From NCBI GenBank assembly GCA_016708315.1, contig JADJGC010000003.1, positions 124,001-188,000 on the forward strand: a stretch of 64,000 bases of DNA, in the 5' to 3' direction. Made by a program: the position numbers and the translations under genes. The notes beneath the pieces were generated by a model, which saw nothing but the letters and a program-made list of their open reading frames with translations, was not told the DNA's origin and made no database searches. Each line of letters opens with the position of its first letter. Within the stretch, counting starts at the first letter, position 1. Shown in pieces: positions 52,054 to 60,285 of the stretch. This stretch comes from a bacterium. GTDB taxonomy: Bacteria > Zixibacteria > MSB-5A5 > CAIYYT01.

Positions 52054-53047
52054 CAACGATATCATAGTATCAGTCGTCATGCCGGTGCGAAATGAAGGCA
52101 AGTTCATTCGGCGCGTGCTGGATGACTTGAGCACCCAGGACTTTCCCCAAGAGCGGATGGAACTGATTATTGTCGACGGCATTTCTGATGACGACACCTA
52201 CGAGGCTGCATCGACGTTTGAAAGCAAATTTCAAAATTTCCGAATCATAAGCAACCCGGGAAAATTGTCTTCCAAAGCGCGCAATCTCGGAGCAAAGGCA
52301 GCAAGGGGAAAATACATCGTCTACATCGACGGCCACTGCCATTTGCCATCGACCAAGTTGTTGTCGGATATTGTGGCTTTGTTTGAGAAGTCAGGCGCGG
52401 ATGCGCTTTGCCGTCCACAGCCACTGACGCTACGACCGCAGACGCTTTTCCAGAGAGCAGTTTCACTGGCGCGTGCTTCGGGATTGGGTCATGCATTGGA
52501 TTCGACGATCTACACGAATCGCGAGAGGTTCGTGAAAGCGGCGTCATCGGCGGCAAGTTATCGACGCAGTGTGTTTGAACGCGTCGGATACTTTGACGAG
52601 TCCTTCGATGCTTGCGAGGATGTGGAATTCAACACGCGAGTAGACAAAGCGGGATTGAAGTCGTTTATATCGCCGAAGCTTACCGTTGAGTATGCAGCGC
52701 GCCGGAGCATATTCGCGCTGTTTACGCAATTGTACCGATATGGCGTGGGACGGTGGAAGCTGTTCCGCAAACATCCATCGACATTGGGTTCGGGTACGCT
52801 GATCACCACGGCGTTCGCTGTCGGGGCTGTGATATATCCGCTTTTGTGGCTATTGTCGTTCAAGGTAGCGTTGGCAGCGAGTGTGATTGTCGCTCTCTAT
52901 CTTCTGGCAGTGTTTGTGGCATCATTTTCGATTGCGAAACACCCCACACAACGACTGACGTTTTTTGTACTACCGGTGATCTTCTTCACAATACACTTCG
53001 CCCTCGGATACGGTTTTCTGGTCGGAATCATTCGCCATCGATCGTGA
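52037..53047 (+). CDS. Family 2 glycosyltransferase (ExoA-like)
   Basis: A 336-residue GT-A glycosyltransferase. The nucleotide-binding start is VSVVMPVRNEGKFIRRVLD, then IIVDGISDDDT, the divalent-metal DGH in YIDGHCHL, and a YFDESFDACEDVEFNTRVDKAG acceptor region. Three hydrophobic segments near the C-terminus anchor it to the inner membrane. The layout is like ExoA of succinoglycan synthesis. It overlaps the dehydrogenase gene by 17 bases. Confidence 0.9.
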   Translation: MESAGNNDIIVSVVMPVRNEGKFIRRVLDDLSTQDFPQERMELIIVDGISDDDTYEAASTFESKFQNFRIISNPGKLSSKARNLGAKAARGKYIVYIDGHCHLPSTKLLSDIVALFEKSGADALCRPQPLTLRPQTLFQRAVSLARASGLGHALDSTIYTNRERFVKAASSAASYRRSVFERVGYFDESFDACEDVEFNTRVDKAGLKSFISPKLTVEYAARRSIFALFTQLYRYGVGRWKLFRKHPSTLGSGTLITTAFAVGAVIYPLLWLLSFKVALAASVIVALYLLAVFVASFSIAKHPTQRLTFFVLPVIFFTIHFALGYGFLVGIIRHRS

Positions 53048-53068
53048 GTCAGGACTCGGACGGCACTG

Positions 53069-54169
53069 ATGAAGAAGCTGCGAGTTCTGTATGTCATCGG
53101 ATCGATGGGCAATGGCCGCGCCGGGACTGAAAAGAATCTTCTTACAATAATCGGAAATCTCGACGAGACGGCATTTGAGCCGGTGCTGGTCACGCTTCAG
53201 GATTGCGAGTACTTTCGCAACGGCAAGTTCAACTGCGAGACGTTCTGCTGGAATGTTCAGCGCATGTTTACACCGGAGATGTTTGCCAAGCGGAAGAAAC
53301 TGGCTGAGTTCATGCGGCAACGAGAGATTGATTTGGTGCAGACATTCTTCGTGGAGGGGCACCTTGTCGGAGGTGGTGCAGCGCAACTGGCGGGAATCGG
53401 GAATGTGATTTCTTCGCGGCGCAATTTGGGTTATTCATACGGATTCAAAGAGAAGCTGTTTCTCAAGTTTGCTAATCGATATCCAAAACGGTGGCTGGCA
53501 AACTCGGAAGCGGTCGCGAGTGCAATTGCGAAGATAGAGCGAATTGAGCGATCAGCGATTGATGTTATCTACAATGGGGTTGAATTGAAGCCGGCGTTGC
53601 CAATTGACCAGAGACAGCGCCAGACCATAGTAATGGTCGCAAATTTGCGGCCAGTGAAATCGGTTTCGACATTGATTCAAGCGGCAACTGAAGTCGTACG
53701 GGAGTTTCCCGAAGCGAGGTTTCGGATATATGGGGAGGGACCGGAGCGCCACAGTTTGCAGGCACAAATTGCAGAGGCAGGTTTGCAGGGCAATTTTGAA
53801 ATGCCGGGGAGTGTGCGCGATGTGCACGCGGCTATTGCGAATGCCACGGTCGGGGTGCTGTGTTCAACATCGGAGGGATTTTCGAATTCACTGCTTGAGT
53901 ATATGCGGGCGGAATTGCCGGTAGTCGCGACAAATGTTGGCGGTAACGCGGAAGTCGTTAAGGATGGCGTGACTGGTTTTTTGGTTAAGGCTGGCGATTA
54001 CGCGGCACTGGGTGCGCGAATAGGGCAATTACTTCGCGAGCCAGAAAAGGCGGAGGCAATGGGATTGGCGGGACGCCGGTTGGTGGAAGAGAAGTTTTCA
54101 TTGGCAGTGATGATTCGCAGCCATGAAGAGTATTATCGCCGGCTCGCAGATGACTCTGGAAAGCATTAG
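53069..54169 (+). CDS. Family 4 glycosyltransferase
   Basis: A 366-residue GT-B enzyme: LYVIGSMGNGRAGTEKNLLT at the start, SSRRNLGYSYGFKEKLFL in the acceptor half, VANLRPVKSVSTLIQAATEV and IYGEGPERHSLQAQI in the linker. The donor-binding region is STSEGFSNSLLEYMRAELPVVATNVGGNAEVV. It is a standard length for the family and intact, with 21 bases to the preceding gene. The sugar is unknown. Confidence 0.9.
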   Translation: MKKLRVLYVIGSMGNGRAGTEKNLLTIIGNLDETAFEPVLVTLQDCEYFRNGKFNCETFCWNVQRMFTPEMFAKRKKLAEFMRQREIDLVQTFFVEGHLVGGGAAQLAGIGNVISSRRNLGYSYGFKEKLFLKFANRYPKRWLANSEAVASAIAKIERIERSAIDVIYNGVELKPALPIDQRQRQTIVMVANLRPVKSVSTLIQAATEVVREFPEARFRIYGEGPERHSLQAQIAEAGLQGNFEMPGSVRDVHAAIANATVGVLCSTSEGFSNSLLEYMRAELPVVATNVGGNAEVVKDGVTGFLVKAGDYAALGARIGQLLREPEKAEAMGLAGRRLVEEKFSLAVMIRSHEEYYRRLADDSGKH

Positions 54170-54243
54170 AGAGATACGTCTATCAGGCATCAAGAACTTC
54201 GAATTCCTGCAACGACAGTGAGAGCGGGCAGAAAATTCAGACG

Positions 54244-56205
54244 ATGGACCGTGTGAAGAAACTATTGCAAGGGAAGCTCGTTCGCTTCTTCATCATTCTA
54301 TATATAATCCTCGGCGCGGGGGCAGTTGTTCATTCACTATGGGTGCACGACTTTATCGATTCAGCATTTGAGTCGAGCCTGAATGGGACGCCATCGATGC
54401 CGTTTATTGATCATGAGCGGCACGATCTTGAATACTATCACAAGCGTGCTGACCTGATTTTCTGGCAGTACATGTTCTTCGGAATTCCGCTGACGTTATT
54501 GTTCTGGATCGGCGTTTTCAAGCTGTTTCGGCGGGTAATGTCGTCGATAGAAGTTTCGACAGAAGTTCAACTCCCTCAAAATCGATTTCGACACGACACG
54601 GTGGCGGCGCTGTTGATTTATTGCGCGTTGACGATGGTCTATTTTGCGCCGTCGTTGGGCGTGTTCGGGTCGCATATCATCGGACCGCCAGAGGACAACA
54701 TGGGCGGCTACTGGAATCTGTGGTATTCGAATGAAATGGTGGTACGCGGCGAGGAATCGTTGACGCACACCAACATGCTGTATTTCCCCGAAGGCACTTC
54801 GATGTACTATTTCGCGTGGTCGTTCTACAACTTCGCGATATCGGTGTTGCTTTGGATTGTCATGAGCCCGGCGGCGGTGTTCAATTTGATCATCCTTCAT
54901 TCATACCCGTTGGCGGGTCTTGGGGCATTCCTGCTGGTGCGATTTATCACGGGCAACTCGTTGGTAGCGATTGTAGGCGGGTTCATTTTCGCGTTTAGTC
55001 CATTTCACTTCGGAAAATCACTTCATCATGGCAATCTCAATGCGATTCAGTTCATACCGTTCTTTGTGCTGTACTTCATCAGGGCAATACGTGAAGGCGG
55101 AGCGGGCAATCTGGCGCTGGCAGCGCTGTTCTTCTTTCTGACCAGTATGTGCGATTGGAATTACATGGTGATAGCCGGATATTTCGTGCTGTTTGGGTAT
55201 GTCTATTTGGCAGTGAGCAGAAGGCAGTGGATAGTCAAAGACTACATTGTTAAAGCAGCAGTTGTGGTCGGAGCAACGCATCTGGTGGTGTCGCCCTGGC
55301 TGATAGAAATGGTGAAGCTTGGTTTGAAGACAAGCGATGTTGAGGGAAGCGGACTAAATACGTTCGCGGCTGATTTTGCCGGTCTATTCATACCGGGTGC
55401 GTTTCATTGGGCGGGGCAGTTGCCGTTAATCAAGGAGGCAAATCAATCATATACCGGCAATGCGTGGGAGTCGGCGAGTTATTTGGGAATTGCGGCAATG
55501 GTTGTGGTGGTGGCGGCGTTTCCGACTACCCGAAAGTTGGCTGCGAAGTGGTGGCTGGGGTTTGCGGCATTTGTGGTAATGGCGTTGGGACCGCAGTTAC
55601 ACTTCTTGGGGAAGTTGTTACCAGTCGGGCTGCCGTACACGGTCATAGCGTACTTGCCGTTTCTGTCTAATGTCAGGGCGACGGGACGGTTTATGGTGTT
55701 TGCCTATTTGTTTTGGGCAGTGATTGTGAGTTTGAGTCTTCTCAAGCTGTGGGAACGGAAAGAACTTGGGGGAGTCAAGAAGACTCTGATTACAGCAATG
55801 GTAGTGGCAGTGATATTCTTAGACTATTTTGCCATTAATTATGAGTACACCAAGATTGAGATTCCGGCGGCAATGAAGGGTCTTGCCGCAGACGGGCAGG
55901 AATATGGCTTGTTGAACATTCCGCGCAGTTATCAGAGTTCGATGCGGTACATGATGCAGCAGACTTTTCATCGGATTCCAATAGTCGATGGTGCGGCAAC
56001 GCGCAAGATTGGCGACAGCTTGGAAGATCGGCTTTCTTTCAGCGATTTGAGACTTCAGCAGGCACAGTTGACGATGGCGAAGGTGAAGTACATCGTCGTT
56101 CACCTTAAGGAAAGTGCCGGAAGTGCGGTGGATGTGGAATCGTATCGCGGCCAATATGAGCTTGTGTCCGAAGATCAAGAGTGTGTAATTCTCAAGGTCT
56201 ATTAG
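54244..56205 (+). CDS. Multispanning membrane protein, GT-C/YfhO-like
   Basis: A 653-residue protein with about 13 hydrophobic segments. After the second segment there is an acidic loop (SHIIGPPEDNMGGYWNLWYSNE) where GT-C glycosyltransferases usually keep a metal or donor Asp/Glu. The last 110 residues are soluble (GLLNIPRSYQSSMRYMMQQ), as in YfhO-like proteins. It could add a sugar from a lipid-linked donor on the outer face of the membrane. It closes the polysaccharide cluster, 74 bases after the last glycosyltransferase. The family assignment is tentative. Confidence 0.6.
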   Translation: MDRVKKLLQGKLVRFFIILYIILGAGAVVHSLWVHDFIDSAFESSLNGTPSMPFIDHERHDLEYYHKRADLIFWQYMFFGIPLTLLFWIGVFKLFRRVMSSIEVSTEVQLPQNRFRHDTVAALLIYCALTMVYFAPSLGVFGSHIIGPPEDNMGGYWNLWYSNEMVVRGEESLTHTNMLYFPEGTSMYYFAWSFYNFAISVLLWIVMSPAAVFNLIILHSYPLAGLGAFLLVRFITGNSLVAIVGGFIFAFSPFHFGKSLHHGNLNAIQFIPFFVLYFIRAIREGGAGNLALAALFFFLTSMCDWNYMVIAGYFVLFGYVYLAVSRRQWIVKDYIVKAAVVVGATHLVVSPWLIEMVKLGLKTSDVEGSGLNTFAADFAGLFIPGAFHWAGQLPLIKEANQSYTGNAWESASYLGIAAMVVVVAAFPTTRKLAAKWWLGFAAFVVMALGPQLHFLGKLLPVGLPYTVIAYLPFLSNVRATGRFMVFAYLFWAVIVSLSLLKLWERKELGGVKKTLITAMVVAVIFLDYFAINYEYTKIEIPAAMKGLAADGQEYGLLNIPRSYQSSMRYMMQQTFHRIPIVDGAATRKIGDSLEDRLSFSDLRLQQAQLTMAKVKYIVVHLKESAGSAVDVESYRGQYELVSEDQECVILKVY

Positions 56206-56321
56206 AGTCTATTGTCCGCGACCCCGAAGCGAAAGATAGACTAATGTCGTCGAAATTCTTCGGGTGCGAACGGCAACGACGATTGTAACAAGGTATATCA
56301 GGGATGAAAGGAGATATTGAC

Positions 56322-56921
56322 ATGAAGCGAATAACCATACTAATGCTGCTTGTGGCAGCGATGACAATTGGTTCGCACAACTGTGCGAGCGCGATAACCG
56401 GAATCGGTTTCGGGGCGAAATTGGGGCAGGTGACAAACTACGACAACCCGAATGTCAAACTGTCGGACCTGAAGTTTTCCGATTTTCCGGCATACGGCAT
56501 TTTTGCAAAGATCGGCAGCAAGTCGGTCGATGTGGAGTTCGGGATTGATTGGTCGAAGGACAAGCAGTCAAAGGTACTGTTTGGCGAAGAGGTCGAGGCC
56601 GAAGCCAAGGATGTGGCGTTTCACACTACGGCAAAGTTTGTCTTCCAGTTTCCAGTGATAAGGCCGTTTATCGGTGGCGGGATTGCGGCGCACAAGTTTT
56701 CGTATTCTTACTCAGGCGAACTTGGTGAATTCGAGGATGTCACGATCGAGATACCGTCGGATGAGACATACTTCGGCTATCACTTAGTGGTTGGCGCCAA
56801 GCTACAATTGGGCGCTTTGCCGTTCCAGCCGTTTGTCGAAGGGAAGATTTCGAAGGTCAACAGCAACCCTTCAACGGATATAACGGTGATCTCGGCAGGA
56901 GTCATATTCAGTTTCTTGTAG
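56322..56921 (+). CDS. Small outer-membrane beta-barrel protein
   Basis: A 199-residue protein. The signal peptide is KRITILMLLVAAMTIGSHNCASA. The rest alternates hydrophobic and polar residues in short strands with GxG turns (GIGFGAKLGQVTNYD, PFIGGGIAAHKFSYSY, GYHLVVGAKLQLG) and ends in Phe-Leu. This is the shape of an eight-stranded barrel of the OmpA/OmpW/porin-like group. ATG 56322 follows AAGGAG by a proper distance and is preferred to 56304. It stands alone between the polysaccharide cluster and ubiB. Confidence 0.75.
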   Translation: MKRITILMLLVAAMTIGSHNCASAITGIGFGAKLGQVTNYDNPNVKLSDLKFSDFPAYGIFAKIGSKSVDVEFGIDWSKDKQSKVLFGEEVEAEAKDVAFHTTAKFVFQFPVIRPFIGGGIAAHKFSYSYSGELGEFEDVTIEIPSDETYFGYHLVVGAKLQLGALPFQPFVEGKISKVNSNPSTDITVISAGVIFSFL

Positions 56922-57029
56922 ACGATTGCTGCATTAGCAAAGAGCACGGTGCTGCGAATTCTGATTGTCCGGCGGGGTCTACTTGATTAGGTTAGGTGGC
57001 AGTCAAGGCCAATACCGGATTGGGGAATC

Positions 57030-58712
57030 ATGCCGCAGTTAGATCTTCATAGGACATACCGAAATCTGGGACGCTACCGTCAAGTAGTCGGCGTGTTGAT
57101 CAAGTACGGGTTTGGGGAAGTGCTTGATCGGATGAACATCGCCGGCTTTCTGAGAATCGGGAGCCGCAAACTATTTGCACGGCAACAGGAGTTGGCTGCC
57201 TATAGCTGGGCAGAGCGTATCCGACTGGCATTGGAAGAACTGGGGCCGACATTCGTAAAAATAGGGCAGATTCTTTCCACTCGACCGTTTTTGATTCCGC
57301 CAGAACTTGCATTGGAATTGACGAAGCTTCAGGACCAAGTGACAGGGTTTGCTTACACCGAAGTTGTGCAAATTGTTGAAAAGGAATTGGGCAAGCCACT
57401 GACTGAGGTGTTCTTGAAGTTTGAGGAGACAGCCTGCGCGTCGGCATCGCTGTCGCAGGTTCATCGCGCAACGACGATTGCGGGTGATGTGGTGGCAGTA
57501 AAGGTGCAGCGTCCCAACGTGCAGGAAGTCATGGAAAAGGACCTGTCGATCTTGCGAGATCTGGCGGGGCTGTTGGAGCGATATGTGCCGGAGACGAAGG
57601 CATTCGACCCGGTAGCGATTGTTGACGAAGTGTGGAAATCGGCAAAGCAGGAAACTGATTTCACATTTGAAGCACGGAATCTCGAAATTTTCGCGCGTAA
57701 CTTCGCCGATGATGAGCGACTGGTGTTGCCAGAGGTCTATTGGGACTTGACCACGAGCAAGGTCCTGACACTGAGTTACATCGACGGAATCAAGATTTCT
57801 GATAAAGAGCGAATACTAGCCGCGGGAATTGACCCGGTGGAACTGACTCGAGTCGGCGGTGAGATTGCGGCGAAACAGATCTTCGAACATGGATATTTCC
57901 ACGCTGATCCACATCCGGGGAATCTGTTTGCGTTGCCAGGGAACCGGATTGCACTGGTAGATTTCGGAATGATGGGGCGGTTGTCGCGCGGGTCGATGGA
58001 GTTGATATCTGATCTGTTGATTGCAGCCTCGAGTGACGATACCAGACGACTGGTTCGGGTGTTTCAAAGTCACGAATTGCTGAGTGACAATATCCGCCCG
58101 GCAGCGCTGGAGACGGAGCTGTCGCTGTTCTTGCATCGTTACCACGGTGTCCAACTATCAAAATTGAATATGCGCAGTATGATCACGGAAGCTTTTCGAA
58201 TCGTGACGACGCACAACATCAAGTTTCCGCCGGAGTTAATGATGTTGGGAAAAACACTTGGGACATACGAGGAACTGGCGCGGGCATTGAATCCGCAATA
58301 TGAGTTTATCACAGCGTTGATGCCCGCAATTCAGAAGTTGTCTACGCGCAAGTTTAGCCCACGAAACATCATGTCGGAACTGGGGCAGTACTTGGGCGAG
58401 ATGCGCGATCTGGTGTTGGACCTGCCATTTGAGTTCAAGCGAATAACTCGCAATCTGCGCAACGGAGAGCTGTCGATATCGCTTCAACACAAGGGGCTGG
58501 AGCGCCTGATTGTCGAACTGGAGAAGGCGTCGAATCGAATCGCGTTCTCGATGATCATTGCAGCGATCATTGTCGGGTCCTCGCTGGTAATGACGCGTGA
58601 CTCGGGGATGATGATCTACGGATTCCCGGTGCTGGGGTTGGTCGGATTCATTACAGCGGGCATTTTGGGAATCTGGCTGGTTATAGCAATACTTCGATCG
58701 GGGAAGTTGTAA
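57030..58712 (+). CDS. ubiB: UbiB/ABC1-family atypical kinase (AarF-like)
   Basis: A 560-residue atypical protein kinase-like ATPase linked to quinone biosynthesis and lipid handling. The family-specific KxGQ motif is in FVKIGQILSTRP. The A-rich nucleotide loop is CASASLSQVHRA, the catalytic Lys is in VAVKVQRPNVQ, then KQETDFTFEARNLE, HADPHPGNLF, and the DFG-like VDFGMMGRL. Two membrane segments end the protein (about 505-560). Whether this organism makes ubiquinone or menaquinone cannot be judged here. It lies one base before the nuclease gene. Confidence 0.92.
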   Translation: MPQLDLHRTYRNLGRYRQVVGVLIKYGFGEVLDRMNIAGFLRIGSRKLFARQQELAAYSWAERIRLALEELGPTFVKIGQILSTRPFLIPPELALELTKLQDQVTGFAYTEVVQIVEKELGKPLTEVFLKFEETACASASLSQVHRATTIAGDVVAVKVQRPNVQEVMEKDLSILRDLAGLLERYVPETKAFDPVAIVDEVWKSAKQETDFTFEARNLEIFARNFADDERLVLPEVYWDLTTSKVLTLSYIDGIKISDKERILAAGIDPVELTRVGGEIAAKQIFEHGYFHADPHPGNLFALPGNRIALVDFGMMGRLSRGSMELISDLLIAASSDDTRRLVRVFQSHELLSDNIRPAALETELSLFLHRYHGVQLSKLNMRSMITEAFRIVTTHNIKFPPELMMLGKTLGTYEELARALNPQYEFITALMPAIQKLSTRKFSPRNIMSELGQYLGEMRDLVLDLPFEFKRITRNLRNGELSISLQHKGLERLIVELEKASNRIAFSMIIAAIIVGSSLVMTRDSGMMIYGFPVLGLVGFITAGILGIWLVIAILRSGKL

Positions 58713-58713
58713 C

Positions 58714-59979
58714 ATGACCGGAAAGCCGATGGTATTCTCGCACTCGCGGTTGGAAACGTTTGAGTCGTGCGCGCTGAAGTTCAAGTATCAGTACATCGAA
58801 AAGGTGGAGATTCCCAAGCGAGATTCGATTGAGGCATTTCTTGGGTCGCGCGTGCATGACGTTTTGGAAGAGCTATACAAGCACAAGCTGATGGGGAAGA
58901 CGTGGACCAAGGAGGAGTTTCTTGGGTACTACTTCAATCTGTGGGAGAAAGAAAAGCACGACGAGATCTTCATCGTCAAGAAGCAATACACTATCGAAGA
59001 CTATTACCGGCAGGGGTTGGAAGCACTAACGAAGTATTGGGATCGCTACTTTCCGTTTGAATCGGAGAAGACAATTGCGCTTGAGCAAAGGGTGTATTTG
59101 TCGCTTGACGATGGCGACCGCTACCGGATTCAGGGATTTATTGACCGTATCTCCAGGACGCCGGATGGTGTTTGGCAGATTCGCGACTACAAAACGAAAC
59201 GAAAACTGCCGACCAATGACGAGGCTGCAAAGGACCGGCAACTGGCGCTGTACCAGATCGGGATTCAAAAGATGTGGGCCAACACCGAGAAGGTTGAGTT
59301 GATCTGGCATTATTTGCTTTTTGACGAAGAAGTGAAGTCGCTCAGGAGTAAGAAGGATCTCGCGAAGCTCAAAGTCGAGACGATTCGCACGATTCAACAG
59401 GCTGAGGCAGCAATTCAGAAGAACGAGTTTCCTTACCGCGAATCGGCGCTGTGTGATTGGTGTGATTTTTTCGATATCTGTCCGGCGAAAAAACATCTGG
59501 CTCGGGTGCTTCCGCTGGCGCCGAAGGAATTCAAAGAGGACGAAGGTGTAACGCTGGCGGACAAGTACAGCGAACTACACGCCAAACGGTATGAATTAAA
59601 AAAGCAGATAGCGGAGATTGAAGAGGAAATGGCGCAGGTCGAGGAAGAGATTACTCGCTACGCACAGCAATTTGGAATGACACGACTTTATGGATCAAGC
59701 CGATATCTGAATGTGAAGATCGACGAAACGTTCCGGCTGCCAGCGAACAGCAACAAAGCAGAGCGGCCAATGCGAGAGAAGCTGGAAGAGTATTTGAAGA
59801 AGGCCGGGATCTGGCAGGATGTTTCGCAGCTGACACCAGCGCGGCTGGTGAACCTGTTCGAAGCAGGGACACTTGAAGCGAAGCTTCAAACGGGACTGTC
59901 GAAGTATCTCATTCCACACGTCGTCAAGCAGGTCAGGGCCGGATCGACGAAGGATTATGACGAGAATTTTGAAGGGTAA
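58714..59979 (+). CDS. RecB/Cas4-like PD-(D/E)XK nuclease with probable iron-sulfur cluster
   Basis: A 421-residue protein. The PD-(D/E)XK core has a conserved His in LGSRVHDVLEELY, Asp in IQGFIDRISR, and IRDYKTKRK with catalytic Asp and Lys. Four Cys, one early (Cys19, FESCALKFKYQY) and three late (CDWCDFFDICPAKKH), match the 4Fe-4S cluster of AddB, Cas4 and related nucleases. A C-terminal extension of about 150 residues starts with a coiled coil (YELKKQIAEIEEEMAQVEEEITRY). No cas genes or helicases flank it, so a role in DNA repair is more likely than CRISPR adaptation. Confidence 0.85.
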   Translation: MTGKPMVFSHSRLETFESCALKFKYQYIEKVEIPKRDSIEAFLGSRVHDVLEELYKHKLMGKTWTKEEFLGYYFNLWEKEKHDEIFIVKKQYTIEDYYRQGLEALTKYWDRYFPFESEKTIALEQRVYLSLDDGDRYRIQGFIDRISRTPDGVWQIRDYKTKRKLPTNDEAAKDRQLALYQIGIQKMWANTEKVELIWHYLLFDEEVKSLRSKKDLAKLKVETIRTIQQAEAAIQKNEFPYRESALCDWCDFFDICPAKKHLARVLPLAPKEFKEDEGVTLADKYSELHAKRYELKKQIAEIEEEMAQVEEEITRYAQQFGMTRLYGSSRYLNVKIDETFRLPANSNKAERPMREKLEEYLKKAGIWQDVSQLTPARLVNLFEAGTLEAKLQTGLSKYLIPHVVKQVRAGSTKDYDENFEG

Positions 59980-60104
59980 TCCTCTGTAATCGCTTTAAGA
60001 TTAATAGGTTATGTTTCTGAAGGGCGGCTGAGAATGAAGGCTGAATTCAGCTTGGTTTGATGCAGTTGTTCCTAAATGTTACAGGTCTCTAGGGCCATTT
60101 TACC

Positions 60105-60132
60105 TTGACTTTACAGGCTATTCTCCTATATT
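60105..60132 (+). promoter_or_regulatory. Probable sigma-70 promoter of the giant secreted protein
   Basis: The 306 bases from 59980 to 60285 hold no gene. They contain TTGACT (60105-60110), a 16-base spacer and TATATT (60127-60132), each matching consensus at five of six positions. Transcription from about 60139 would give a leader of nearly 150 bases before GTG 60286, with a GGAGAG ribosome site at 60274-60279. The leader contains some inverted repeats but no riboswitch I recognise. Confidence 0.55.
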
Positions 60133-60285
60133 CGTCCTGTCTGCGTATGTGTACTTCTCGCGGTGCTCTATACATTCAAGAGCCGAGCAAGTTCTTATTA
60201 TACTTTTGAAGAAAGGTACCGGCTGTAACCGCATAGCTGGATCAAACGCGAGAATGAGTTCTTCCCTCGAAACCGGAGAGCCATT

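Noticed and set aside
58714..59979. Cas4 of a CRISPR system
   Set aside because: It is twice the size of Cas4, has a coiled-coil extension, and no cas genes or arrays are in the window.
60139..60285. Cyclic di-GMP riboswitch in the leader
   Set aside because: The conserved core bases of the GEMM classes could not be found.
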